Shown in pieces: positions 32,567 to 41,585 of a DNA stretch of 64,000 bases. The position numbers and the translations under genes are program-made. The stretch is from the NCBI GenBank assembly GCA_947476425.1, contig CANJQJ010000003.1:1-64000 (forward strand), in the 5' to 3' direction. The stretch's first letter is position 1; each line of letters starts with the position of its first letter. This DNA is from Sphingomonadaceae bacterium (GTDB lineage Bacteria > Pseudomonadota > Alphaproteobacteria > Sphingomonadales > Sphingomonadaceae). The notes beneath the pieces were generated by a model. The model was not told the DNA's origin. It saw nothing but the letters and a program-made list of their open reading frames with translations, and ran no database searches.

Positions 32567-33802
32567 TCACGCCTTGCCCCAGATCAGCGGCAAGGTCTCA
32601 GGCTGGATGATGGGGCCGAGCGTCGAGACGATAACCGCCCCCGGCTCGATCCGGAATTGCGGTACATGCCTCAGGAACTCCTCGAGCGCGACATGCAGCT
32701 CGCGCCGCGCAAGATGCATCCCAACGCAGCGATGCGGGCCATGCGCGAAGCTGTCATGCGAAGGCGCCCGATCCAGCCGCACTTCGTTGGGCGAGTCATA
32801 TTTGGCCTCGTCGCGGTTCGCGAGCGTCGTGCTCATCGCAACGCGGTCGCCGGGCATCACCGTCACCCCCGCGATCTCGACCTGCTTCACGCAGATCCGG
32901 AACGTCGTAACCGCAGCATAAGCCCGCAGCATTTCCTCGGTCGCCAGCACGATCTTCGAAGGATCCGCACGCAGCAGCGCCTGATGCTCGCCATTTTCCG
33001 CGAGATGGCGAAACTGAAGGCCAAGGTTGGTCGAGATCGTATCGAGCCCGCCCGTGTAGAAGTTGAAAGCCATGCCGATCTTCTCGTCCTGGCTCAGCGC
33101 GCGATCGTCGAGCTTCGCGGTCGCGATGAACCCGATAAAATCGTCCTTCGGATTCTTCGCCGCCGCCGCAAGCTTCTCCACCAGATAGTCGCGCACCGAG
33201 CGTGTCGCATTCGCAATCTCGGATACCTGCGGCTGGTGCAGCAGGTTCATCTCCCACGCCAGCAGCTGCTCGACATCCTCCTGCGGCAATCCCATCAGCT
33301 CGAGGAACACAGCGATCGGAAACTTGAACGCGAATTCGCTCATGAATTCGCAGCTGCCGCGATCCTTGAACTTGTCGATATAGCTCAGCGCATAGGCTCG
33401 CACCTTGCCGTCCAGCGCCGCCATGCGCTGCGGCGCCAGCAGTGGATTGAGCAGCGCCCGCAAAGCAGTGTGCTCCGGCGGGTCATATTCCACCGGCACC
33501 TGGTACCAGCTATCCCCGATCAGCCCGCTGAAGCTCGACCAGCCGCGCGCCGTGAAGCTCTCGCTATCCTTGAAGATCGCACGCAGATCGTCCGATCGGC
33601 GAAAAACCCAGCCCGGATCGCCAGTCGGCAGCACGCCCTCCGCATAGAAGGCGATCGGCCCCGCCGCGATCTCGGGGATGATCCGGTCGAAAGGATTTTC
33701 GGTCGTCTTGTCGCTGACCTTGAGTGGATAGTGGCGCACCAGTTCAGGCGGCACATGCGACGGGATCGCGCTTCGCGTCCCTGCTTCAACCGTTGCCGAC
33801 AT
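32567..33802 (-). CDS. Cytochrome P450
   Basis: A 411-residue class I P450. I-helix GGLDTIS at 251-257, ExxR in EEMLR at 289-293, heme loop FAHGPHRCVG with Cys 359. The VEYDPPEHTALRALLNPLLAP segment is typical of bacterial soluble P450s of the CYP101/CYP111/CYP203 sort. It is the first gene of the seven-gene minus-strand run that continues with the HsaA-type monooxygenase. There is a 250-base divergent gap to the luciferase-like gene at 34053. No ferredoxin gene lies adjacent; the nearest is at 19271. Confidence 0.9.
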   Translation of the reverse strand: MSATVEAGTRSAIPSHVPPELVRHYPLKVSDKTTENPFDRIIPEIAAGPIAFYAEGVLPTGDPGWVFRRSDDLRAIFKDSESFTARGWSSFSGLIGDSWYQVPVEYDPPEHTALRALLNPLLAPQRMAALDGKVRAYALSYIDKFKDRGSCEFMSEFAFKFPIAVFLELMGLPQEDVEQLLAWEMNLLHQPQVSEIANATRSVRDYLVEKLAAAAKNPKDDFIGFIATAKLDDRALSQDEKIGMAFNFYTGGLDTISTNLGLQFRHLAENGEHQALLRADPSKIVLATEEMLRAYAAVTTFRICVKQVEIAGVTVMPGDRVAMSTTLANRDEAKYDSPNEVRLDRAPSHDSFAHGPHRCVGMHLARRELHVALEEFLRHVPQFRIEPGAVIVSTLGPIIQPETLPLIWGKA

Positions 33803-34052
33803 GCCTTCTCTCCTCCTCGGGCAATGCGTTTCGCTCGCCATGCGAAGCATCAATCATTGGCGGCACTATGCCGGGCACATCGCCAAGGCGGCAATGCGAT
33901 CGCGTGTCGCCATTCGGTCATGTCGTTATACCGCAGGTCATGCTTGTGATCGCCGATCCGGCCACATAATAGAACATGTCCGGTTTTGGTGCATAGCCGG
34001 TCGAGACACATAAGACGGCTGCCGGAATGGCTGACCTGATCGGGAGACTGAA

Positions 34053-34931
34053 ATGAAAATCGGATTGAGCCGCCCCTATGCCGATCCCGGCCATCCCCAT
34101 CCCGACGTGGACATGGGCGCGATCTGCCAGATCGCCGAAGAGGTCGGCCTCGATTGGGTCGGCTATGGCCACCACACAATTCGCCCCCTCGATGAACCGG
34201 TCAAGCCACCCCATTTCGGCGTCCCTCTCTATCTCGATCCGCTGATCGGCGCCGCCCGCGCGCTTGCCATGACCAAGCGAATTGAAGTCGCCACCACCGT
34301 ATTGATCATGCCGATGCAGCACCCCGTCACGGTCGCCAAGCAGGTCGCGACGATCGATCGCTACAGCGGCGGCCGCTTCAATCTCGGCCTCGGCGTCGGC
34401 GGCGCGAGCCGGCTCGAAATCGAGTTGAGCGGCGGCAGCTTCGAGAATCGCTGGGAATATACGATGGAAAGCATCGCGGTCATGAAGGGCCTGTGGACCG
34501 ACGACAGCTTCACCTTCGATGGCGATTTCTTCAAATTCCCCCCGTCCCTGCTCGGGCCCCGCCCAGTCACCACCCCGCATCCGCCGATCTGGCTCGGCGG
34601 CTTCAGCGATGCCGTGCTCCGCCGCGTCGGCACCGCCTGCCAGGGCTGGATCCCGGTCTATCATGACGACCAGGCCATTTACGGCGAGGGCACCGGCCCG
34701 GAAAATCTCAAGCAGGGCCGCGCCAAGATGCACCGCTTCGCCGAAGAGGCCGGGCGCCACATGAATCATTTCGAGATTTCGGTGATCCTCACCCCCGAAT
34801 CCAAGCTCGAATCTGTCCGCCTCTACGAAGACGCCGGCGCCGACCGAGTCGCGGTCACCCTCCCCGAAGTCGAATCCATCGACGAAGCCCGCCGCGCCAT
34901 CGAAGCCATCGCCACCGGGCTGAAGCTTTAG
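34053..34931 (+). CDS. LLM-class flavin-dependent oxidoreductase
   Basis: A 292-residue luciferase-like TIM-barrel protein: MKIGLSRPYADPGHPHPDVD, GLDWVGYGHHT, RIEVATTVLIMPMQHPVTVAKQVATIDRYSGGRFNLGLGVG, PPIWLGGFSDAVLRRVG. The pattern fits LLM flavin oxidoreductases, which use FMNH2 or F420. Use of FMN is likelier in a sphingomonad. Possible roles are Baeyer-Villiger or ring-carbon oxygenation. It is divergent from the P450 operon. It ends 11 bases before a GC-rich repeat that lies between it and a convergent gene. Confidence 0.85.
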   Translation: MKIGLSRPYADPGHPHPDVDMGAICQIAEEVGLDWVGYGHHTIRPLDEPVKPPHFGVPLYLDPLIGAARALAMTKRIEVATTVLIMPMQHPVTVAKQVATIDRYSGGRFNLGLGVGGASRLEIELSGGSFENRWEYTMESIAVMKGLWTDDSFTFDGDFFKFPPSLLGPRPVTTPHPPIWLGGFSDAVLRRVGTACQGWIPVYHDDQAIYGEGTGPENLKQGRAKMHRFAEEAGRHMNHFEISVILTPESKLESVRLYEDAGADRVAVTLPEVESIDEARRAIEAIATGLKL

Positions 34932-34944
34932 GTCAGCCCCTTCT

Positions 34945-35101
34945 GACTCCCCTCCCTGCCAGGGAGGGGTTGGGGGTGGGTGCGCGCGTCTGCGCGCCGC
35001 TCGACTCCCTTGCGACCCCACCGCAAAACCGGCCCCGCCGGGGGCATCGAGCCCCCGCCACGGCCTACCCACCCCTCACCCCTCCCTTGCAGGGAGGGGA
35101 A
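34945..35101. repeat. Inverted GC-rich intergenic repeat pair (CCCTCCCTGCCAGGGAGGGG type)
   Basis: CCCCTCCCTGCCAGGGAGGGG with a following GGGGTGGGTG lies at about 34951-34980, and the inverse CACCCCTCACCCCTCCCTTGCAGGGAGGGG lies at about 35070-35100. Each copy has a self-complementary core, and the two copies face each other, so the whole unit can fold into a long hairpin. It fills the gap between convergent genes (stops at 34931 and 35123). The unit is common in intergenic regions of sphingomonads and probably doubles as a terminator. Confidence 0.6.
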
Positions 35102-35122
35102 TGAAAGCCCTCGGCCATCCCA

Positions 35123-36220
35123 TCACTTCGGCGGCAACAACCCCTCGGCCCGCCAACGCCTGATCCACCGAACCACGCTCTCCGCCGAATCCTCGAACAC
35201 ATGGAAACCCGCCTGCCGGATCTTCACCGTGCTCGTGATCACGTTCCGGTCCGCGGCCAGCGCAAAATCCGATAGCGCCGCGGATTCGCCCAGATACTCC
35301 ATCGGATCTTCCGGCACCGTCATCCCGTTCTTCCGCACCAGCTCCGCCCAATCCGCTGCGCGCGCGCTGATCTCCTCGACCACCGAAAACGGCACATGCT
35401 CGCCCACCGGAAGCCCGATCTCCCCAGCGATCGCCGGCCAAAGGTCGCGCCACGTAAACACATCGCCGTTGGTGATGTTGAAGATCTCGTTGCACGCCGT
35501 CGGCGCCGTTGCCGCCCAGGCAATCCCGCGCGCCAGCAGCTCGACGTCGGTCATCTCGATCACCGCATCGGTGGCGCCCGCGCCCGGCAACGGCAGGTCG
35601 AGCCCAACTGCCCGGCGCAGCGAAGCCAGTACGCAAAGCGCCAGCATGCCGTTGAGGTTGCTGCCTCGCCCACCGCCGACGATGATCTGCGCGCGAAACA
35701 CCGTCCACGACAGCTTGCCGGCCTTGGCCGCCGCCCACAGATGATCTTCCTGCCTGAAATAGAAATCGTCGAAATCGGGACGCGGCATCGATTCCTTCAA
35801 CGGCACGGCCAACCGTCCCGGATGATGCGGCGCATAGGCCTTCGTGCCATGCACCAGAGAGACATGGCTCAGCCCCGGCGCCGACTCGACAAATGCATCG
35901 AGCAGGTTGGCAAACATCCGCCCGTTGCGTTCGGCATGAGTCGGATCGCTCCAGCTCGCGACAAGGCTGCCCGGCGTTTCGTTGACCGCCGCATAAACCA
36001 TGTGCGTCACCCGTGAGAGCGATCGCGCCGCCGTCCGGCACGCGACCGGATCAAGCAGGTCGAGCGAAACATATTCGACCCCCGGCACTGGCTCGACCGG
36101 CGCGCGGCGCGACACCCCGACGACATCCCATCCATCGCGAGCAAGCTGCGCGATCGCAGCGCCACCCACGAAGCCGGAAGCCCCTGCGACGATTATGCAT
36201 CTGCCTGAATCATTCGCCAT
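35123..36220 (-). CDS. PRISE-type NAD(P)H-dependent enone reductase (progesterone 5-beta-reductase/iridoid synthase-like)
   Basis: A 365-residue extended-SDR protein: VAGASGFVGGAAIAQLARDGW (cofactor loop), GVSRRAP (NADPH-type Arg), THMVYAAVNE, HGTKAY with Lys 127, and FYFRQEDHL with Tyr 154. The HGTKxY and FYxxQED motifs are hallmarks of PRISE enzymes (plant progesterone 5-beta-reductase, iridoid synthase and bacterial relatives), which reduce the C=C bond of activated enones using that Lys and Tyr. It lies 130 bases downstream of a 3-ketosteroid-dehydrogenase-like gene on the same strand, supporting a steroid- or terpenoid-enone role. The exact substrate is unknown. Confidence 0.75.
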   Translation of the reverse strand: MANDSGRCIIVAGASGFVGGAAIAQLARDGWDVVGVSRRAPVEPVPGVEYVSLDLLDPVACRTAARSLSRVTHMVYAAVNETPGSLVASWSDPTHAERNGRMFANLLDAFVESAPGLSHVSLVHGTKAYAPHHPGRLAVPLKESMPRPDFDDFYFRQEDHLWAAAKAGKLSWTVFRAQIIVGGGRGSNLNGMLALCVLASLRRAVGLDLPLPGAGATDAVIEMTDVELLARGIAWAATAPTACNEIFNITNGDVFTWRDLWPAIAGEIGLPVGEHVPFSVVEEISARAADWAELVRKNGMTVPEDPMEYLGESAALSDFALAADRNVITSTVKIRQAGFHVFEDSAESVVRWIRRWRAEGLLPPK

Positions 36221-36248
36221 AACTCTCTCCCATCCCAGAACCGCATAT

Positions 36249-36261
36249 AACCATTACGGTT
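36249..36261. promoter_or_regulatory. Palindromic operator candidate AACCATTACGGTT
   Basis: AACC-N5-GGTT with 12 of 13 positions symmetric, 28 bases upstream of the PRISE-type gene start, in an AT-rich gap of 130 bases. It could be a TetR- or LysR-type operator. No second copy was noticed in the window. Confidence 0.3.
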
Positions 36262-36350
36262 CACAAAGTCAAACAAAAAATCGCCAACATTCCCATATGG
36301 CACTAGAAAATTTCGCGGAAATAACCAGATCCACGCTTTACCGTCATTCG

Positions 36351-38039
36351 CTAATTCGCCCCCATCGCATGGCGTGCCGCGAGATAGCCGAACGTCATCG
36401 CCGGACCGATCGTCGCGCCGCCGCCCGGGTAGGAGCGCCCCATCACCGAAGCCGTGATATTCCCCGCCGCATAGAGATTGCCGATCGGCCGGCCCTCGCC
36501 GTCGAGCACATTGGCGTTGCCATCGGTAACCAGCCCGCCATTGGTGCCGATGTCCCCCGGATAGATTGCCAGCGCATAATAGGGCGCTTTGTCGAGCGGG
36601 AGGAGGTTCGGATTGCCCTCGATCTTGGGATCGCCGTAAATCCGGTTGTACAGGCTGTCGCCACGCTGGAAATCGGGATCGCTGCCCTTTGCCGCATTCG
36701 CGTTGAAGCGCGCCATCGTCGCCCGCAGCTTGCTGCGATCCACCCCGATCTTGTCGGCCATCTCGTCCCAGTCCCTCGCGACGAACACCAGTTCGCGAAC
36801 CGCGGGCGAATGCATCCAAAGCGGCATCATCGGCAGCACCGGCCCCATCGGATAGCGCCATTTGAACCCGGCATCGAACAGGATGAACGATGGCGAGGTC
36901 CCGGCGCCAGGCTGGTCGTTCTCGACCATCGCCTTGCCGGCCATGTGATAATCGACCGCCTCGTTGAAATAGCGCTCGCCGGCCTGGTTGACGATGATCG
37001 ATCCCGGCAGTGCGCGCTCGAGGAACAGCGGTCGCGAACGGGGTTCGGTCTTCACATGCACTGCGGGCGCCCACCAGGCCGAGTCCAGCCGTTCGGTCGC
37101 AGCACCCAGCGATTTGGCGAGTTCGAGGACCTCGCCCTGGTTATTGCCCTGCGATCCGCTCCAGTCCGGATTCGGCGATTGCGGCAGGTAACGCGGTCGC
37201 AGCGTCGCGCTTCGCTCGAAGCCCCCGGCGGCAAGGATCAGCCCCTTCTTCACCCGGATGGCGGACTTGCGGCCACCCTTCTCGATGATCGCCCCCACCA
37301 CGTCCCCGCCGTCGCGCACGATGTCGACCAGCGACGTCTCCCGCCGGATCCTGACGCCGCGCCGGTCGATCGAGAGCTTCAACCGCCCGATCAGCGCATT
37401 GCCCCCGGTCAAATAGCGCGAACGACTTGATTTGAGCCGCTGCCCGACATCCGAATAATAGCGCCACAATGTCCGCGCCATCGCGCTGATCCAGCCCGGC
37501 TTGCGCGTGACAAGCATCGAGGCGTCGATCGTATTCCACACGAAACGTCCGAACAGCATGTTCGATGGGTGCGGCGGTTCGAGATATTCGAGATCCGCGC
37601 CGAGCTTCCGCCCGTCGAGAGGCACGATGTCGTGGCTTCGCCAGCCGGGCCGGGCACCCGGCACCTCCGACTGATAATCCGGATACTGGATCGAGACATA
37701 TTCGACCTCGCTGTTGCGGCTCACATATTCGAGCATCTCCGCGCCCTTCTCGACGAAGGTGCGGATCAGCGCTTCGTCGGCATCGCTGCCGGCAATCGCC
37801 TTGATGTAGCGAGTCGCATCGTCAGGATCATCGTCATGGCCACCGGCCCTGGCAAGGTGGCTTCCCGGAATCCACAGCACCGCGCCGGATGTCGCCGAGG
37901 TTCCCCCGAAGTTCCGCCCCTTCTCGATCAGCACGACGCTGGCATGGAGATCGGCGGCGACCAGCGCGGCTGTCATCCCCCCGGCCCCCGATCCGACGAC
38001 CAGCACGTCGCATTCCTCATCCCATTCCCGCCGAGGCAT
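36351..38039 (-). CDS. FAD-dependent oxidoreductase, 3-ketosteroid delta1-dehydrogenase-like
   Basis: A 562-residue flavoprotein of the FAD_binding_2 (fumarate reductase/KstD) family. Rossmann motif VVGSGAGGMTAALVAAD at about 14-30; GGTSATSGAVLWIPG; the segment IYPGDIGTNGG at 492-502 and MGRSYPGGGATIGPAMTFGYLAA near the end. The YPGxGxT-GPAMTFG end and the YPGDIGTxGG segment are the usual marks of 3-ketosteroid delta1-dehydrogenases, which introduce the C1-C2 double bond. Homologues acting on other cyclic ketones exist, so the substrate is not assured. It lies upstream of the PRISE-type gene and is divergent from the OYE-fusion gene. Confidence 0.8.
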   Translation of the reverse strand: MPRREWDEECDVLVVGSGAGGMTAALVAADLHASVVLIEKGRNFGGTSATSGAVLWIPGSHLARAGGHDDDPDDATRYIKAIAGSDADEALIRTFVEKGAEMLEYVSRNSEVEYVSIQYPDYQSEVPGARPGWRSHDIVPLDGRKLGADLEYLEPPHPSNMLFGRFVWNTIDASMLVTRKPGWISAMARTLWRYYSDVGQRLKSSRSRYLTGGNALIGRLKLSIDRRGVRIRRETSLVDIVRDGGDVVGAIIEKGGRKSAIRVKKGLILAAGGFERSATLRPRYLPQSPNPDWSGSQGNNQGEVLELAKSLGAATERLDSAWWAPAVHVKTEPRSRPLFLERALPGSIIVNQAGERYFNEAVDYHMAGKAMVENDQPGAGTSPSFILFDAGFKWRYPMGPVLPMMPLWMHSPAVRELVFVARDWDEMADKIGVDRSKLRATMARFNANAAKGSDPDFQRGDSLYNRIYGDPKIEGNPNLLPLDKAPYYALAIYPGDIGTNGGLVTDGNANVLDGEGRPIGNLYAAGNITASVMGRSYPGGGATIGPAMTFGYLAARHAMGAN

Positions 38040-38254
38040 TTTTTCTTCCCCTGTTTTATCGGCAATACGTCTGCTCCGGCCTCGAACATCCTGTCAATCG
38101 ACCGGGTCGCACCATTCACCCCCAAGAGCCGATTGGCCAAACCCTTGTCCGAAACGACGCATCCGATCGACTTGTCGCGACCTTGCCAAGCGCACACCAT
38201 GATCCCGGATAAAAGGCGGGCCAAAGCCACCAAAGCTGTTTCGGGGAGATGATT

Positions 38255-40234
38255 ATGGGCCTGAAGCTCGTCTATGAACCGATCAAGATCAAGGGCGTCG
38301 AAGTCCGCAACCGCATCTCGCGGTCGTCACATGGCACCAACCTGTCGAACTACGGCCAGATCACCGATCGCCTGATCGAATATCACCTCGCTCGCGCAAA
38401 AGGCGGAGTCGGCCTGACATTCCTTGAAGCCGCAACCGTCCATCCAAGCTCGGTGCTCAGCCTCGCCAACATGGATGATACGGTGATCGACGGCTATCGC
38501 CGCCTGATGGCTGCGATCCGGCCGCACGGCATGCGCGTCTTCCAGCAGATCTGGCATGGCGGTCACATCTATCCGGTCCCCGACCAGTCCTCGCCATGGG
38601 GCGTTTCGGCAGTGCCAAACCCCGCCACCGGCATCGTTCCGAACCCGATGGGCCTCGCCGAGATCGAGGAAGTCATCGACTATTTCGCCAATGCCGCCCG
38701 CCGCTGCGTCGAAGGCGGGATCGAGGGCATCGAGGTCCACGCCTCGCATGGCTACCTCATCATGCAGTTCCTCAACCCGCTCGTGAACAACCGGACCGAT
38801 CGCTACGGCGGGTCGCTCGAAAACCGCATGCGCTTCCTTCGCGAAGTCCTCATCGCGGTCCGCGCACAGGTCCCGTCCGATTACCCCATCGGCATCCGAA
38901 TGGGCGCCAGCACGGGCGAACACGGGCTCGACGAACAGGAACTCGCCGTCGTCGTGCAGAAGCTCCAGTCGGAAAATCTGATCGATTTCCTCGATCTCAG
39001 CTGGAGCGACTATTTCAACTTCAAGTTCGTCGCCGCGATGGATCAGCCCGTCGGCTACCAGCTGCCCTCAAGCGAAAAGATCGCCGCTGCCTCAAAGGGC
39101 ATCCCGCGGATCATGATCGGGCGCTTCCGTACGCTCGACGAGGCCGAGCAGCTGCTCCGCGACGGCGTTACCGACATGGTCCACATGACCCGAGCCCACA
39201 TCGCCGATCCCGATATCGTCCGCAAGACAATGGCCGGCCATCCCGAGCAGGTCCGCGCCTGCATCGGTTGCAATCAGGCCTGCTGGCAGGGCATTAATCT
39301 AGGCTATCCGCTGGCCTGCACGATCAACCCGGCGGCCGGTCGCGAAGGCGATCTCGCCGAGGCGCTGATCGAGCCCGCCGAAAAGCCCGGCAAGGTTGTC
39401 GTCGTCGGCGGCGGACCAGCTGGCATGGAAGCCGCGCGCGTTGCAGCACTCCGCGGTCACAAGGTCGTGCTGTTCGAGGCACGCCAGCAGCTCGGTGGCC
39501 AGGTCGCCGTGGCGAAGCGCGCACCCCGCCTGCACACAATCGGTGACATCGCCTTCTGGCTCGAACAGGAAATCTACCGCCTCGGCGTCGACGTGCGCAC
39601 CAACGTCTATGCCGATGTCGATGATGTCGTCGCCGAGAAGCCCGATTTCATCGTCATCGCCTGCGGATCCATTCCCCGTGATAATGGCGTTCAATACGGC
39701 TATCCGGCCGAGCCAGTCCCCGGCTTCGACCAGCCTCATGTGCTTTCGGCGATCGACCTTCTCACCGGTGCCTCGGGCGACCTCGGCAAGAGCGCGGTCG
39801 TATTCGACGATGTCGGCCATTACGAGGCCATCGCCGCCGCCGAATTTCTGATCTCGAAAGGCCTCAAGGTCGCATTCGTCACCCGCTTTGCCAGCGTCGC
39901 GCCGCAGCTCGATCATGTCACCCGCGTCGATCCCGCATTTCGCCGCTTCGCCGAACAGGGCGATTTCCGGCTGATCGTGCGCGGCAGGATCGACGCGATT
40001 TCGCGCGACAGCTGCACCGTCCGCACGCTCTATCGCGCCGAGGCCGAGGAAATTCCGGCCGATACGCTGGTGTTCATCAATGCCAAGGAGCCGATGCGCG
40101 ATCTCTACGACACATTGCGCGAACGCGGCTTCGAAAAGGATCGCACGCTTGTCATCGTCGGCGATGCCCGCGCGCCCCGCGATCTTCACATGGCGATAAC
40201 CGAAGGGCACCGGCTCGTTCGCGCAATCGTGTGA
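38255..40234 (+). CDS. NADH:flavin oxidoreductase / 2,4-dienoyl-CoA reductase-type fusion (OYE + FAD domain)
   Basis: A 659-residue fusion. Residues 1-330 form an Old Yellow Enzyme TIM barrel with the catalytic-type HASHGYLIMQFLNPLVNNRTDRYGG. A [4Fe-4S] site has Cys 336, 339, 343 and 355. Residues about 380-659 form a pyridine-nucleotide/FAD domain starting VVVVGGGPAGMEAARVA. The architecture matches 2,4-dienoyl-CoA reductase, trimethylamine dehydrogenase and BaiH/BaiCD-type steroid enone reductases. Between the KstD-like and P450 genes, reduction of a cyclic dienone or enone is the best guess. GGGGAG precedes; ATG 38255 has the better spacing than ATG 38249. Confidence 0.85.
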   Translation: MGLKLVYEPIKIKGVEVRNRISRSSHGTNLSNYGQITDRLIEYHLARAKGGVGLTFLEAATVHPSSVLSLANMDDTVIDGYRRLMAAIRPHGMRVFQQIWHGGHIYPVPDQSSPWGVSAVPNPATGIVPNPMGLAEIEEVIDYFANAARRCVEGGIEGIEVHASHGYLIMQFLNPLVNNRTDRYGGSLENRMRFLREVLIAVRAQVPSDYPIGIRMGASTGEHGLDEQELAVVVQKLQSENLIDFLDLSWSDYFNFKFVAAMDQPVGYQLPSSEKIAAASKGIPRIMIGRFRTLDEAEQLLRDGVTDMVHMTRAHIADPDIVRKTMAGHPEQVRACIGCNQACWQGINLGYPLACTINPAAGREGDLAEALIEPAEKPGKVVVVGGGPAGMEAARVAALRGHKVVLFEARQQLGGQVAVAKRAPRLHTIGDIAFWLEQEIYRLGVDVRTNVYADVDDVVAEKPDFIVIACGSIPRDNGVQYGYPAEPVPGFDQPHVLSAIDLLTGASGDLGKSAVVFDDVGHYEAIAAAEFLISKGLKVAFVTRFASVAPQLDHVTRVDPAFRRFAEQGDFRLIVRGRIDAISRDSCTVRTLYRAEAEEIPADTLVFINAKEPMRDLYDTLRERGFEKDRTLVIVGDARAPRDLHMAITEGHRLVRAIV

Positions 40235-40238
40235 CGCA

Positions 40239-41534
40239 TCAATCCCAGATCAGGTGAATAGCCGCCGGTCCGCGAAACTGCATGCCAGATCGCCGCGGCG
40301 CGGGCTGCTCGGGATCTAGCCGCAGATTCGGCAGGTCGAGCAGCATGTTTGCCGCCGCCTCGATCTCGACTCGCGCTACCGGCATCCCAATGCACATATG
40401 GACGCCGCTCCCGAAACCCAGATTGACCTGCTGGTGCCGATCGAGATCGAATATATCGGGGCGCTCGAACATCCTCTCGTCGCGGTTGGCCGAGGCGATG
40501 ACCAGCGTCACCGCCGCCCCGGATGGTATCGCCACGCCGCCGACCTCGATATCGCGCGTCGCCTGTCGCGCAAGGAATCCGGCGACCGGTTCGAGGCGCA
40601 TCGACTCGTTCAAGGCGCGCGGCAGCAAGCTGCGATCGTCGCGCACCCTCGCAAGCAGCGCGGGATCCTCCAACAGGTGAAGCATCAGGTTGCCGATCGT
40701 TCGCGTGGTCGTCTCCGCCGCCGCCGGCAGCATCATCCGCACGATTCCGGCAATCTGGCCGTCGTCGAGCGACTGGCCCTCATATTCCGCCCGGATCAGC
40801 CGGTCGATCATCTCCTCACCGGTCGCGCCGCTACGTCGGCGTTCCGCGACCACCCCGCGAACGCTTTCGTCAAGCATCCCCGCCGCCGCGAAGGCGCGTT
40901 CCATCGAGGCTTCCAACTTGTCGGGATCGACCTGCGGGCCGTTCAGGATCTGCAAGGCCCAGTCGGCAAACTGCGCGACCGAGGCGCTGTCATCAGGAAA
41001 GCCGAGGATCGCGTAGATTGCCCGAACCGGAAACGGCATCGCCAGATCGGCGATCAGTTCCGCCCGCCCCTTCTCCCGCAATGGTATGCCATATTCGCGT
41101 TCGACCAGTGGCGCGACGATGATGTTCTTCCATCGCCGCGTCACCTCCGGTGAGAAGCAGGGTTGCAACAAGCGCCGCAGCACCCGGTGGGACTCGCCGT
41201 TGCGAGCGCTCAGGAACATCTCGCCCAGGAAGGTGCCAAGCCCATCCTTCAACAGTTCGGTGGACCAGTTGCTGTCGTCGCAAAGCACTGCGCTGACATC
41301 GGCGTGGCGGAACAGGCTGAACACTTGCCGCCCGGTGTTGGCATAGTCTGATTGCGAGGGAATCCCGTATTTCGCCAATATGTCCCCGGCCATCACTGGC
41401 GCTGAATCGCGCAAGCGAGCGTAGAGCGCATAGGGATCGTCCAGGTCCTCGGCGGCGTAAGTTGCGCTCACCGATCGAAATGCCCCGGTCGTATCCGGAA
41501 GCCCGTCCGACTGATTATCGACCGTCTGCACCAT
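40239..41534 (-). CDS. Cytochrome P450
   Basis: A 431-residue class I P450. I-helix AAAETTTR with the acid-alcohol pair Glu-Thr at about 274-275; ESMR as ExxR at 310-313; heme loop FGSGVHMCIG with Cys 381. FRHADVSAVLCDD and ESHRVLRRLLQPCFSPE are standard bacterial P450 helices. It converges on the OYE-fusion gene with 4 bases between stops and lies downstream of the hydrolase at 41586. The start is uncertain: ATG 41534 is used, and ATG 41555 would add seven residues. Confidence 0.9.
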   Translation of the reverse strand: MVQTVDNQSDGLPDTTGAFRSVSATYAAEDLDDPYALYARLRDSAPVMAGDILAKYGIPSQSDYANTGRQVFSLFRHADVSAVLCDDSNWSTELLKDGLGTFLGEMFLSARNGESHRVLRRLLQPCFSPEVTRRWKNIIVAPLVEREYGIPLREKGRAELIADLAMPFPVRAIYAILGFPDDSASVAQFADWALQILNGPQVDPDKLEASMERAFAAAGMLDESVRGVVAERRRSGATGEEMIDRLIRAEYEGQSLDDGQIAGIVRMMLPAAAETTTRTIGNLMLHLLEDPALLARVRDDRSLLPRALNESMRLEPVAGFLARQATRDIEVGGVAIPSGAAVTLVIASANRDERMFERPDIFDLDRHQQVNLGFGSGVHMCIGMPVARVEIEAAANMLLDLPNLRLDPEQPAPRRSGMQFRGPAAIHLIWD

Positions 41535-41585
41535 AGCCCGCGCCCATCCTCCCATTATTGTGGTTATGGATTCCGAAAACGCGAT

